Source: Cavia porcellus (taxonomy: Eukaryota; Chordata; Mammalia; Rodentia; Caviidae). Taken from it: a stretch of 64,000 bases of DNA. The stretch covers positions 34,170,767 through 34,234,766 of the forward strand of contig NW_026947509.1 of assembly GCF_034190915.1 (NCBI RefSeq), given 5' to 3'. Shown here one piece after another: positions 32,030-42,404 of this stretch (within the stretch, counting starts at the first letter, position 1; every line of letters starts with the position of its first letter). The position numbers were made by a program, and so were the translations under genes. The notes under the pieces were generated by a model. It was not told the origin of the DNA. It worked only from the letters and a program-made list of their open reading frames with translations, and did no database searches.

Positions 32030-32235
32030 TCTTTAACTCTTTTGTTCCTTTTCTACCAGACTTGCTTTTCCTGTGTTTGGTTGGGCCTGCTTTTATTCTC
32101 TGCAGTGATTCAGAAAGGAGGCATCCTGCTTTTAATTCCATTAAAGTAATATTACTATTAAAATCAAAATCACAAACAATAACTCTGGATTCAGCCAGCA
32201 GAGACACAAAGAATGTGGCCTATTTGCTTTGCCTT
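32030..32235. promoter_or_regulatory. Candidate conserved non-coding block
   Basis: Unique AT-rich text with 'CTGCAGTGATTCAGAAAGG', 'GCTTTTAATTCCATTAAAG', 'TCACAAACAATAACTCTGG' between SINEs, about 4.6 kb past the NPPC 3' end. Inferred from composition alone. Confidence 0.22.
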
Positions 32236-32359
32236 TGGTCTCATCTGCCCTTGGGGGGTTTCCAGGACATAATCTAAGCACACTGCTGCTAAAGACTCTT
32301 AGACACACTGAAGCCACCCCACATGGGACCTTCCGTGTTCTTCTTAGTTTTAGTGTTTT

Positions 32360-32490
32360 TTGTGTGTTAAGATGGGGTCTCACTATGCAGTTCAGGCTAG
32401 CTTTGAACTCACTCTGTAGTCCAGACTGCCCTTGAATTCATGGCGACTCTCCTGCCTCAGCCTCCTGCATAGGGAGGCACCACGCTCAGT
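32360..32490 (-). mobile_element. B1-type SINE
   Basis: 'GATGGGGTCTCACTATGCAG', 'CTCTGTAGTCCAGACTGCCC', 'TCCTGCCTCAGCCTCCTGC', 'GGCACCACGCTCAG'. Reverse orientation with the duplication. Confidence 0.9.
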
Positions 32491-33002
32491 TTAAGTCTTC
32501 TTTGTGGTTCTGCAAAGTTGTTTCCCAGACACAGGGCCCGGCAGTTGTGCCCTGTCCCTGCCCTGTGAGCTTTCGCTGTGATGAGACCAAGACCGTCTCT
32601 CTGACTCTGTGCCCTGCAGGTGAACCTGCTGAGCTGCAGCCTGTCACCTACTCTACGGGTCACATAGCACATTCGGGACCACTGGTCCGGGCACCCTAGA
32701 AGCTCTTGGCCTGAGCCCCCTTACCCTGAATGCATGGCAGGGACAGGAGACACTCACCGCTCCTCTGCAGAACATCAGCGGGTCGAGCAAGACAGGACGC
32801 TGCGGCCTTTGCAAGCTTCCCAGTACTACACCTCCCACAGAGCGGGAAACCAGAGCAGCAGCTCAGAGCTCCCCTTGCCTCCTGCAGAAGCCACAGCTGT
32901 CACCAGGCCAGCCAACCGTGTCCCGCCTCCTGCTGCCATGGGGTGGATGTGGGTCGCTGCTCCATGCGTCATCCCCAGTGTGGCAATGAGAGTGGCGACG
33001 GC
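32491..33002. other. Intergenic stretch, nothing recognised
   Basis: Single copy, GC-moderate. Confidence 0.4.
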
Positions 33003-33115
33003 AGCCGCGTGATGGTGCACTCCTGTAATCCCAGCATTGCATTCTGAAGGCTGAGGCAGGAGGATCTCTGTGAGTTCCAGGCCAGCCTTAACTGCATAGC
33101 AAGACCCTGACTGGT
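33003..33115 (+). mobile_element. B1-type SINE
   Basis: 'GCGTGATGGTGCACTCCTG', 'GTAATCCCAGCATTGCATTC', 'GAGGCAGGAGGATCTCTGTG', 'TAGCAAGACCCTGACTGG'. Confidence 0.85.
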
Positions 33116-33468
33116 GGTGAAAAGTCAGGCGCCGCCCAGAGACGGGAGTGGCCAGGAGAGGGGCCACCAGCTGCCTCTTGCCCTTTACAGAAATCACCAT
33201 TTCGTACGTTGACACCTCTGTTCTGAGCCCAGTGTCCTACATTCCTTGTCGTGGTCACAAAGTGTCTGCCACCCCTGAAACGCACTGGGCCCACAGTTAG
33301 ACAAGTCAGGAACTAGAATGACGGTAGTATTTAGCCAAACCCGTTGACATTTACAGTTAGCCATTAATTCCCGAAATACCAGCAGTCATTTTTTATTTAA
33401 GTTTTTACAGCGCCTCACAAATCCTTGGAGAATCAAAACTGGCGGCTGCGGGGAAGCCACAGCCTGCT

Positions 33469-33484
33469 GGTGCCCTCTGGTGGT
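33469..33484 (-). promoter_or_regulatory. CTCF-like motif
   Basis: The minus strand reads ACCACCAGAGGGCACC, matching every position of the CTCF core CCASYAGRKGGC, in single-copy DNA about 6 kb downstream of NPPC. Confidence 0.65.
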
Positions 33485-33775
33485 AAGACGGCGGAACTGC
33501 ACAGGGCAGCAAAGGCCGGGGCAGGTTCTCAGCGCCAGGCTGCAACCCGGAAGTCTGCGCAGGCCTGAAATATACACCTTCCCGGGTGTCCGGGGCTCCC
33601 TGCTGCCGCAGTTCTTGCGACCACACTTTGAGCACCGCTAGTTATAGGCGATGTAGTCAGCGCCTGCTCCCATCATGGCACTGGACTGCACCTGGGAAAT
33701 CACTGAAAGCAAGCATTTTCTACAACTCAGTAGCAGCTGATGGGTGATTTTTAAATTGGTTTTCTTTTGGGGGTG

Positions 33776-33858
33776 GGGGGGTGATAATCGGAACTCAAAT
33801 TCATGACCTCGCACTTGCCAGGCAGGTGCTTATGCCACTGAGCTAAATCCTCAGCCCC
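33776..33858 (-). mobile_element. ID-type SINE
   Basis: 'GATAATCGGAACTCAAATTC...CTTGCCAGGCAGGTGC...GAGCTAAATCCTCAGCCCC'. The flanks repeat ATTGGTTTTC on both sides. Confidence 0.9.
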
Positions 33859-34051
33859 AATTTTTATTGGTTTTCAATCTGCCAAATGTTTGCAATACAG
33901 TTTTAATGTTTTTTGTTTGTTTAAAGCAAAGCAATTCACCCAAATGATGTCATTCTGGGAAAATAGTTAGAAGCATTTCTGTCTCCTCTCTCTCCTCCCT
34001 TTGTGTCCCCATTACTCCCAGTATTGGGAAAGCTGCATTCCCAGCCCTTTC

Positions 34052-34166
34052 CTAATTTTACTTTGAGACAGGATTTTCTAAATCCCAGACTACACTCAGC
34101 CTCAAAATCCTACCGCCTCAGCCTCCCCAGGGCCAGAATACAGGAGTGAACTCCATGCCTGGCCTG
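34052..34166 (-). mobile_element. B1-type SINE, diverged
   Basis: 'CTTTGAGACAGGATTTTC', 'CCGCCTCAGCCTCCCCAGG', 'GAACTCCATGCCTGGCC'. Reverse, short form. Confidence 0.75.
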
Positions 34167-34602
34167 TGCTACGTTTCTAAAAGTTGGGCACAGTCCACAT
34201 CTGCCAGGACACCCTGGGCAGCTCGGCAGCGGCCTTCCGAGGCAGACGGGGTTGCGCTGGCACCAAACAAGGACTCTGGCCCTGAGAAGCCACCTGGCCT
34301 CCCTCAGGACTCGGATGTCTTTCTGCCCCAACCTTTCTGTGCTCTCGGCTCCCGCAGGGCTTTCAGGAACAGGATGCAAACCGGGGATGCAAGCCACAGG
34401 GCTTTCAGGAAGAGGCCAAGTGCCCCGGGAGGTGGGTGAGCCTTGGAATCCCCTCGCAAGGCCACAGGCGTCATCTCCCTCCAGCCCTCGTGCCCCAGGG
34501 CTTCAGGAAGAGGAAGCTGGGCTGGCACCTCTGAGAGTCCCGGGTAGCACCCGCTGCCCATCCGGGAGGTTTCCCTCCTGGGTGCTAAGTGGTTTTTATC
34601 TG

Positions 34603-34880
34603 CTGAGGTCTAAATGTGTCCCCAGTATTCACATGTTGGAAACTGAGCCCCTGGTGCAATGATGGTGTCCAGGTCACAAGGGCCACACCTTCATGGACAG
34701 GCCAGTGTCGCCTGGAAGGCTAGCAGGGGAAGTGTGGTCCCCTTTGCCCTCCATTGTCCACCGAGTGTGGGGACACAGCCTTTCTCCCTTCTGGAGACCC
34801 CTCTGATGGGGAGCGACCCCATCCCAGCACGCACAGACTGCTGCTGTGACCTGAGACCCTTGGCTTCCCCACTATGAGAA
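34603..34880 (+). mobile_element. MLT1A-like MaLR LTR
   Basis: 'GCTGAGGTCTAAATGTGTCC', 'TTCACATGTTGGAAACTGAG', 'CCCTGGTGCAATGATGGTGT', 'GAGTGTGGGGACACAGCC' follow MLT1A in order. The 3' end is missing or too decayed to place. Confidence 0.7.
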
Positions 34881-35584
34881 AAGCACGTGGGCAGTGCAAA
34901 GTGAACTGAACCCCAGGTTCCCAGAGGTGAAAGTGGAACCCGGCAGCTGTGGCCTGCAGCCCTGCCAGGGCCCAACTCCCAACCCCCAGGCCTCCTGCAT
35001 GTGGCTGTCACCCATAGCTATACACTGTTCCCCTGAACAGTCCTGAAAACTTGACCTCTACCTGCAAGCCTGGCCAGGCCTCTCCTGAGATTGGCCCCAC
35101 TGGGTCCTGGATAACACAGGCTCCTGAAGTCAGGGAGCAACACCCACCAAGGGGTGGGTCCCCCGCTGGTGGGAGCCTGTGCCAGTTATGAAGAGCCCTG
35201 GCCTCTGACCATGTGGACAGGGACCATCCACTCCCAGAGAAAGTCACATCCTGACCCTGGGAGGATGTGGCAAGGTGAGGTCATCCTGGCCACCTGTCCC
35301 CACACCTGCCAGGAGGTGACCAGGCAGCAGGGCTATGCGTGAAGGAGAGAAATGTGAGCTGCTGGGCACTCGGAGTTTGGATTTTCGTCACAGTACAAGG
35401 GGACCCACACCACACCCTGTACGATCCTGGCTCCCTCAGAGCTGAGGGGTGCGGTCCAGGTCCTGGAAGCGCTCCCCACCTTTTCACTTCGGACCAGCGT
35501 CCCAGGCCCAGGTCCCACACCGCCTCCCGAGGCTCCCGGGAAATGCTCTGCCTTGCAGGCTCTGCTGACAGTAAATTAGACAAA
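34881..35584. other. Intergenic stretch, nothing recognised
   Basis: GC-rich single-copy DNA. Chance frames on both strands. Confidence 0.4.
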
Positions 35585-35594
35585 AATCAATAGG

Positions 35595-35680
35595 TGGGGC
35601 TGGGGGTGCAGCTCAGGGGCATAAGAGGCTGCCTCGCAAACACCAAATCATTAGTTCAATTCTCACACACACACACACAC
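35595..35680 (+). mobile_element. ID-type SINE with (CA)n tail
   Basis: 'TGGGGCTGGGGGTGCAGCTC...ATTAGTTCAATTCTC' then (CA)8-9. Duplication AATCAATAGG/AATTAATAGG at 35585-35594 and 35681-35690. The usual A-tail is replaced by a CA microsatellite. Confidence 0.88.
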
Positions 35681-35971
35681 AATTAATAGGCGGTCAGAGA
35701 CAGAGCTGGCCGTGCGGACATCAGGAGGAAACGAGAGACACCTCAGAGTCTGCCTGCGGTCCACGCTGAAGCAAGGCAGGCCTACGACTCCCTGGAAATA
35801 AACAGCAGCTTGTGTTTACACTGTGATCCCCACTGTCCAACCCTCTGTTCTCTCCATGATTAGAGATTATGGATTAGCTGCAGTCACCCAGTGATTCTCA
35901 CCTGCACCCTTGCTATGTCCGTCCTTCGCTTCCCTATGGATCAATATTAGCTGATCAACATTACTGCACTT

Positions 35972-36110
35972 GACCCAGACATGGGGTCACCTGCCTGCAG
36001 TCCCAGCACTCGAGAGGCTGAGGCAGGAAGATCACTGTGAGTTGGAGCCCAGCCTGGACTACAGCCTCTCACTACAGTGAGACCCTGTATCCAAAAGACA
36101 AAAAGCAAAA
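35972..36110 (+). mobile_element. B1-type SINE
   Basis: 'CCAGACATGGGGTCACCTG', 'CAGTCCCAGCACTCGAGAGG', 'GCAGGAAGATCACTGTGAG', 'AGTGAGACCCTGTATCC'. Confidence 0.88.
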
Positions 36111-36659
36111 ACAAAATATTACTATACTTGTATTCAGGCTAGTGGCAGCTTGACCCCTGTTGTACCCACCTTGTGACTTTACTTATACAATATCCCTGGA
36201 CAGAGATCCTCCACCCGATAGGGCCACCTCCTGGAAACCAAGAGCTGTTCTCAAATTCCAATAAAACTCTCTGGACTTCTCAACTTCCGCCCTCAGCACT
36301 GAGAGACCAGGGGCTCAGTACACATGGCAGCATCGCCAGCAGCCGTTAGGTCCACGCCGGCCAGTGGAGTTCAGCCCTGCCCCTCGGTCCCGCCCAGGGC
36401 CTCAGGATCAGGGGAGCAGATGTGGGCTCGGCCATCTGCTAGCACCTGGAAAGTGTGAGGTTTGGGGGCTGCAGTGCTGTCAGCCTGGGAGGCTGCCTGA
36501 GTTGCTCTATGAGCTAAGGAGGAGCCACTGTGTTCCAGGGGGGCCATGAAAGAAAAGTGAGGGAATCCGGGACCCAGGGAGTGACCTGGGCAGGTAGAGA
36601 GGGCAGAGCCAGCTGAGGAGGGTGTTGGACAAGGAGAGACTGCTCAGCTTGCAGTGGGA

Positions 36660-36661
36660 TT

Positions 36662-36692
<31 letters not shown>
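36660..36692 (+). repeat. (TTTC)8 microsatellite
   Basis: Tetranucleotide tract that is the expanded tail of the following reverse ID SINE. Confidence 0.93.
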
Positions 36693-36693
<1 letters not shown>

Positions 36694-36768
36694 GTGTCAG
36701 GAGTTGAACTCAGGACCTTGTGCTTGCCAGGCAGGCACTGTGCCACTGAGCTATAAACCCCAGCCCTT
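36693..36768 (-). mobile_element. ID-type SINE
   Basis: 'GTGTCAGGAGTTGAACTC...CTTGCCAGGCAGGCAC...GAGCTATAAACCCCAGCCC'. Confidence 0.88.
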
Positions 36769-36789
36769 TCTTTCTTTTGATTTATGTTT

Positions 36790-36896
36790 TGTTTTTTAAG
36801 CAGGGTCTAGTTATGAGTCCTAGTCCGGCCTGGAGCTCAGTGATTCTCCAGGCTGCAGAGTGCTGGGACAACAGGCATGCTTCACCACACCCAGCA
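36790..36896 (-). mobile_element. B1-type SINE, diverged
   Basis: 'AAGCAGGGTCTAGTTATGAG', 'GAGTGCTGGGACAACAGGC', 'ATGCTTCACCACACCCAGC'. Reverse short form. Confidence 0.8.
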
Positions 36897-37125
36897 CCCG
36901 GAACACTTCACGGGCTGATCGGAGTTTTCCTCTTAATCTTTTCCAACCAGAGGGTCGGATTCCCGCCCCTCAGGCCAGGCCATCATCACGTTTCCTTCTC
37001 CACACTGATGCCACTTGGCCTGCCTTCCTCAATGCAAAATCATTCCCTGAGCATAGGCTTAAAATGGGGAGGCAGTTCCCCACAAAGCACCCAGGGAGGC
37101 TTCCTGGCACCTTTGAAGAAAAAGA

Positions 37126-37290
37126 AGAAAGTCAGGTTGATGGGGGCACACACCGTTAATCCCAGAACTCTGGGAGGCCGAGGCAGAAGGATCCCCAGTT
37201 CCAGCGCAGCTTTGGGCAACAGTGACTTAACAAGAACCTTCCTCAAAAAATGGAAAAGGGGATATAGCTTAGCAAGGATGCCCTGGAGTG
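37126..37290 (+). mobile_element. B1-ID dimeric SINE
   Basis: 'GGGGGCACACACCGTTAATC', 'GGGAGGCCGAGGCAGAAGG', then a decayed ID half 'GGGGATATAGCTTAGCAAGG'. Confidence 0.65.
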
Positions 37291-37316
37291 AGACAGACAG
37301 ACAGACAGACAGACAC
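37291..37316 (+). repeat. (ACAG)6 microsatellite
   Basis: Six or so ACAG/GACA units at the tail of the preceding dimeric SINE. Confidence 0.92.
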
Positions 37317-37639
37317 TGTGACACACATGTGATCTTCAGTTTTATTTTTGGACAAAAATAGTATACATCTTTGTGTACTTGGGACTGCAATGTACACTTC
37401 TTAAATTATCTGCTTTCCATATGCCTTGCGTTATCTCCGACGTTGGCAGCACAGCTGTATACCTAAGACTCCAGCTAGCACTTTAGAATATGTCAAAAGT
37501 AAAGTTAAATCTCGTCCCCCGTGGACAGTGACTTTGTCTGTTCTGCCCCCACCGTGCACCCAGATCCCTGCCTGTCACCAGGAAGCTGCTCCTTGTATAC
37601 TTGTTGGAGAGAGTTAAACAACAAAGCCATCAGTTTCAC

Positions 37640-37925
37640 AAAGCCTTAAAATAATTAAAATATCTCTGGTACTATAACTCAAGCTGCCTTGTCACGCTAA
37701 GGGTGTAATACATGTAGTCGTTTTCCTGCTCCTGTTAGACATTTAATCTATCAGTGTTGTCTTTCCCTGAGTAGATATAATGTTTCATTAAAAATCATGA
37801 TTGGAGATTCCTGCAGCTTCAAATTTATCTCCTCATGATGCGCGAGCATAATATATTAGCATTAATAATTCTGTAACCCTTGACATAATGGAAAGTCATT
37901 GGGGGAAAAGCTGTGTTGGCTCAGA
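37640..37925. promoter_or_regulatory. Candidate conserved non-coding block (homeobox-type AT-rich)
   Basis: About 285 bases of unique, non-decayed-looking AT-rich sequence with several TAAT cores ('GGTGTAATACATG', 'GTTTCATTAAAAATCATG', 'ATATTAGCATTAATAATTC'), intact CpGs ('GATGCGCGAGC') and no frame. Looks like a developmental enhancer. Conservation not tested. Confidence 0.35.
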
Positions 37926-37974
37926 GACAGCCTGGTGCGGTAAATTCTCAGTCAGCTGGAAGCTACCCCAGGTA

Positions 37975-38160
37975 CAGACTGGGTGATTCACAAAGAATTG
38001 ATGTTTGTGTCACTCACAGCCCTGGAGGCTGGAGATCTAGGGCTGTGTCAAGACCCTCGGAGCTCTTGAGGTTCCTGGGGTGAGGATCGGAAAGGATGGC
38101 AAGAAGGGGAAGAGATTAAGAGGAGACACAGAAAGCCAGGGCCGGTGAAGCCCTCTCTCC
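37975..38160 (-). mobile_element. MLT1-like MaLR LTR, 3' part
   Basis: 'CAGACTGGGTGATTCACAAAG', 'GTCACTCACAGCCCTGGAGG', 'GAGATTAAGAGGAGACACAG' match an MLT1 LTR in reverse. It continues at 38603-38775 after other sequence. Confidence 0.6.
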
Positions 38161-38484
38161 CGACGGGAACTGCCACCTCCCTGTAGGGGCATTTATTTAC
38201 ACATTTAGCAACACAATGTCATGTGCTACCCTTTGCCTAGCTTGGATTATCTAGGGGCTTGGTGTTTTTCTGGGCTGAAGCAGCGTCTTCCCGTGGCTTG
38301 CCCAGGGTGCTCTTTGTTCTTGGGATGGCCATGCCCGCCCTGCATGTGTGATCAGTTTCTAGCTTCTATGGCTCGCAACAGAGCTGCCACCTATTCTGCT
38401 GAGAATCTTCCCGCTGTGTCTTCATATGGTATAGGAGTAACGTGGCTGACAGAACAGGTGTCAACAGCTCAGTTAGTGTTTCCT

Positions 38485-38602
38485 TTTTTTTGAGACAGGG
38501 TCTCACTATGTATACCAGGCTGACCTCAAAATCTCAGAGATCCTCCTGTCTCAGCATCCTGAGTGCTGAGATCACAGGCACATGCCGCCACCCCCAACTT
38601 AT
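38485..38602 (-). mobile_element. B1-type SINE
   Basis: 'TTTTTTTGAGACAGGGTCTC', 'CCAGGCTGACCTCAAAATC', 'CCTGTCTCAGCATCCTGAG', 'ATCACAGGCACATGCCGCC'. Nested in the MLT1 region. Confidence 0.9.
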
Positions 38603-38775
38603 TCTTCCCCTTCTGATGAAGCCATCATTCCTGTCATACAGGCTGCACTCTTTTATCTGATCCCAACTCTCTCCCAAAGGCCCTGCCTCCAAACACCACA
38701 AGCACATGAATTTGGGGAATAAATATCCAGTGCGTGAGCTTTCGGCAGACACATTCAGACTGCAGTCTGGTATCT
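38603..38775 (-). mobile_element. MLT1-like MaLR LTR, 5' part
   Basis: 'TCTCCCAAAGGCCCTGCCTC', 'CACAAGCACATGAATTTGGGG', 'ACACATTCAGACTGCAG' correspond to the LTR's 5' end in reverse. Confidence 0.6.
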
Positions 38776-39042
38776 GATTCTGCGTATCAGAAGTGGATGT
38801 TTTAATTTTTTAAAAAAGCCATAAAGTAGTCAGCCAGCTAGTTCAGCAATTATGCTTTGTATGTCTCTGAAGCCCCTTCATATTTCTTGGCCATCTACAT
38901 GTCTTCCTCAGTGAATGACTTCTCCTTTGCCCACTGATTGATTGCAGCAGCTTTTTATATATTTAGCACATTTTGTTCTTCCTTGCCATGGATTTTGCAG
39001 TTATTTTTCCCATATGTTATTTGCCTTATGGCAAATAACAAA

Positions 39043-39102
39043 TTCTTTGTATCGGGAATCGAACTCTGGACCTCGTGCTTGCCAAGCATCTCCCAGCCCT
39101 GC
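39043..39102 (-). mobile_element. ID-type SINE, internally deleted
   Basis: 'TTTGTATCGGGAATCGAAC', 'CTCGTGCTTGCCAAGC', then jumps to 'CATCTCCCAGCCCTG'. The A-box half is deleted. Confidence 0.75.
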
Positions 39103-39840
39103 CTTATGAGTTTTGTATAGGTCAGGTTTACCACATATATGCATTTGATCGGCACTTACGGAGAGACTATACTGCACAAGATTATAAAACACTGTAGCTA
39201 TATTTAACAGATTTGTTTAAATTTTAATCCACTGGTCCTTTTTTTCCATTGTTAAACTCATTTTCCCCAATAAGAAGCTCATGGTCCCACGGTCATTTCT
39301 GGGCTGCTCTGTATTTTCCACACTGGTCTGAACTGCTGCCTTTTCAGCCATTAAATTCCCCCTGCAACTCTTTGAGGCGTCCCTGGACTCCTCTGTCACC
39401 CAGTTAGTCCTGCCCTGTGTCTGAGACACCACATGAGGGCACACAGCCGGACACACAAGAATTGAGCTGCAAGATTCCACCTCGGTGAAGTTCCAGCTGG
39501 CTCCAGTCCGCGCAGACAGAAAGCAAATCGGTGGGTGTCTGGGTCAGGACCGGTGTCTGAGGACGGGAGTTTGCAGAAAGCCTAACTGAACAGGAGCAGG
39601 AGCAGACAGAGCCAGCGGCGGAGACGGACACCTTCTGTGCTCTGGCTGGGTGGGCAGGACTCATCCAACAGTGCCCTCGGCCTGAGCCATCTTATAGCAG
39701 GCAAATAAGACCTCACTTCAAAACATCTAATAAAGCAAGCTTATCCCTTATTTCACTGCTGTTTCCAAAAATTACTTCTCGATACCTATAAAGTTATTTT
39801 TCCAGAGGAACTTTAGGATACACTTTTTAAAAAATCACAT
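39103..39840. other. Intergenic stretch, nothing recognised
   Basis: Unique-looking, no supported feature. Confidence 0.4.
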
Positions 39841-39841
39841 C

Positions 39842-39920
39842 TAGGGTTGGTAGCACAGTAGCATAGCACCTGCCTGGCAAATGCAAAGTCCTCAGTTCAA
39901 TTCCAGGTTAAAAAAAAAAA
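39842..39920 (+). mobile_element. ID-type SINE, diverged
   Basis: 'TAGGGTTGGTAGCACAGTAG...CTGCCTGGCAAATGC...CAGTTCAATTCCAGG' plus A-tail. Confidence 0.75.
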
Positions 39921-39964
39921 TGACACCTAGCTCCTGCTGGTAATTATATTAAATTGTAAATTTT

Positions 39965-40051
39965 ATTTTATTGTTATTACTGGGGATCAAACTCATGACC
40001 TCACGCTTGCCAGGCAGGTGCTTATGCTGCTGAGCTATGTCCCTGGCCCTT
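39965..40051 (-). mobile_element. ID-type SINE
   Basis: 'TTACTGGGGATCAAACTC', 'CACGCTTGCCAGGCAGGTG', 'GCTGAGCTATGTCCCTGGCC'. Confidence 0.88.
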
Positions 40052-40185
40052 GTTATTGCTTTTGATAGGCGGATCTCATTATGTTGCCCAGGCTGACCTT
40101 GAATTCCTGGGCCCAAGAAATACTCCTGCCTCAGCCTCCCAAGTCGCTGGGACTACAGGAGCAAGTACTGTGCTAAGCTCTAAGT
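40052..40185 (-). mobile_element. B1-type SINE
   Basis: 'GGCGGATCTCATTATGTTGC', 'CCAGGCTGACCTTGAATTCC', 'TGCCTCAGCCTCCCAAGTC', 'GGGACTACAGGAGC'. Abuts the previous ID. Confidence 0.85.
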
Positions 40186-40737
40186 TTATTTTTAATTTGA
40201 GATAGAACTGACACTTTCATATTATGAAAACTTTCTTTTTCCAACCTGGGCGTCAACTCCCCATGATAAATGCAATTATTATGTACTGCAAACATGTGCT
40301 AATAAAAAAGTTTTTTAAAAAAGATTTTCTGCTCGCAGAAAACCTATCTTTTCATTTATTCAATTTCTCTTTGGTAAAACTTTTGTCATTTTCTTTATTT
40401 GTGCCATACACAGTTCCTCTGGATTTGAGGGTGGAGTCTGTAGATGATTGATGTTGTCGGAGGACCCTATAAAAACCACATTTTCTTCTTTTCTGATACA
40501 TGAAAAGCCTCTTGATTTGTGTTTATCTTGCACCTGGTTATGTTACATAAATTTCTGCTTGTTTCACTAATCTAATACGTTGATTTCATTTTTAGGAAGA
40601 TTATTGTGTTGCCCAGAAATTACAAGCTCGCCTTTCGTTTTCCAGCACGTGTACCCCCAATTCCTTTGTCTTATCTAGTATCATTAGCTGAAACATTAAA
40701 CATGTCTCGATATTTGCAAACAGGAGCAGGAATTCTG

Positions 40738-40843
40738 TTTTTTGTTGTTGTTGTTGTTTTGGGGTTTTTTGTACCAGGGATCGAACTCAGGACCTTGCAT
40801 TTGCCAGGCAGGCACTTATGCTGCTGAGCTGTATTCCTGCTCC
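40738..40843 (-). mobile_element. ID-type SINE
   Basis: (GTT)n-type tail, 'TGTACCAGGGATCGAACTC', 'TTGCCAGGCAGGCACTTATG', 'GCTGAGCTGTATTCCTGC'. Confidence 0.9.
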
Positions 40844-41018
40844 TCTTTTTTTTTTTTTTTTTTTTTTTGTATTTTTGAGACAAGATCTCGCTATGCAGCT
40901 CAGGCTGGCCTTGAACTCACTTTGTAGCTTAGGCTGGTCCCAGACTCACGGCAATCCTCCTGCCTCAGCCTCCGGAGTGCTGGGATTACAGGCGTATACC
41001 ACCATGCCCGTCCAATCC
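40844..41018 (-). mobile_element. B1-type SINE, close to consensus
   Basis: Poly-T tail, 'TTTTTGAGACAAGATCTCGC', 'CTTTGTAGCTTAGGCTGG', 'CAGCCTCCGGAGTGCTGGG', 'ATTACAGGCGTATACCACC'. Directly abuts the ID, so one used the other's tail as a target. Confidence 0.94.
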
Positions 41019-41059
41019 TGTTCAATTTAACAGGTCATGTCTGTTCCTGGATGAAGTTG

Positions 41060-41235
41060 GCTCTCAATGCATCTGTATCACCTCGGACCTTTTGACAATG
41101 CTCTGGCCTAGGCACCCTTCCACCTAGATTCTGATTTAATTGGTCCAGGTGGAGCCTAGCACCATATAAAATTCTGCCTGTAATTTTAACAGAGCCGCAC
41201 CCAAAGTCTTGCTAAGAGGCAGTGGTGATTGACAG
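41060..41235 (+). mobile_element. MER5A-like hAT MITE
   Basis: 'GCATCTGTATCACCTCGGACC', 'CCTAGATTCTGATTTAATTGG', 'TCCAGGTGGAGCCTAGCACC', 'TGCCTGTAATTTTAACAGAG' follow the non-autonomous Charlie-family MER5A. Ancient DNA transposon. Confidence 0.55.
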
Positions 41236-42247
41236 GTGTGGGGTGAGTGGGCCAGGCTTGAGATTGATTGAAAGCAGCAGCCTCACTGGTTAGAAAGTCA
41301 CACCATGGCCAATGACATCCAGGCCCCTCCGAGTCTGTGTGTTTTCAGGCTCTCCACCCTAAGTGCCACTTTTCGGGAAAGGTCACATATACCCCTCACA
41401 CCACTGTGTCCGGTCAGAGGAGCTAGCCCAACCCCCACGAGTTGTGGGCTCCTCTCCCTGTCCTCAATAAAGGCGCTCTTTCCTGTCTTTATTGTTTGCT
41501 TCTCTATTGAGCCAGAAAACTCTAACAATTGTATGTTGACTTCCTTCCTATGTATCCCGAAGTCTTATTTATTTTTAAAAAGGAAATGAGTCTATTAGAA
41601 CTCTGCTTTTTTAACCATTTTAACTTTTGAAGCTCTATGAAACATTTCAAGATTCTTCACCAAGTGATGTTGCTCAAGCCACGAAGCAAGCAAAAACTTT
41701 CTCTTCCCCTCCACGCTGCCTGCAGGCCCTGGCAGGACAGCGGGAGACAGTGACGTCGCCTTGGAAGGTTCCACCCAGTGTCCCTTGTGGCCTGGCAGCC
41801 AAGTGTGGTGCAGGCGTGTGGGGCCCATGTCTCGGGCCTGGAATGCGTCCCCTTCTGTGAATTCTTCGCCACATGCCAGGCTGTCCCGAGGAGCGACTGC
41901 GATTCTGGGGTCGGCCAGGCCAGGCAAGCTCTGTCCCATCTTCCATTTTCAAGATGAGCCACCACTGCCTGCTAAAAGCTGCACCATTCATCCTCCATAC
42001 ATGAATAGGACGATTGTTTCAGTAGAGTTCCAGCTGCTTCAATTTAGATTCTTGTAATAAAACTGCCCTCCAGCACATTCCCTGGCTGCGGCCCCAGCGG
42101 GCTGCAGGTTCTGTTCACAGACTCAGTGGGAGGCTGTGGTCTGAATTGTCTGGGTTTCCAGGTAGTTGATGTGACCTGTCGAGCAGGGCATGGATGATCT
42201 GCTGGCCTCCAGGGGACTCCCTCCATCCTTTAGCAATCTCCTTCTAG
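41236..42247. other. Intergenic stretch, nothing recognised
   Basis: GC-moderate single-copy DNA. Overlapping frames at 41595-42057 on both strands are treated as chance. Confidence 0.4.
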
Positions 42248-42404
42248 AGATTTTTTTTTTTTTTTTCTGGGACAGGGTTTCACTATGCAGTTCGGGCTGG
42301 TCCTGAGCTCACTTTGTAGCCCAGGCTGGTCTGGAACTCACAGCAGCCCTCCTCAGTCCCCCGAGTGCTAGGATCACAGGCATGCGCCAACACGCCTGAT
42401 CCTC
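42248..42404 (-). mobile_element. B1-type SINE
   Basis: Poly-T tail, 'GGGACAGGGTTTCACTATGC', 'CTTTGTAGCCCAGGCTGGTC', 'CCCCGAGTGCTAGGATCAC', 'CATGCGCCAACACGCCTG'. Confidence 0.94.
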
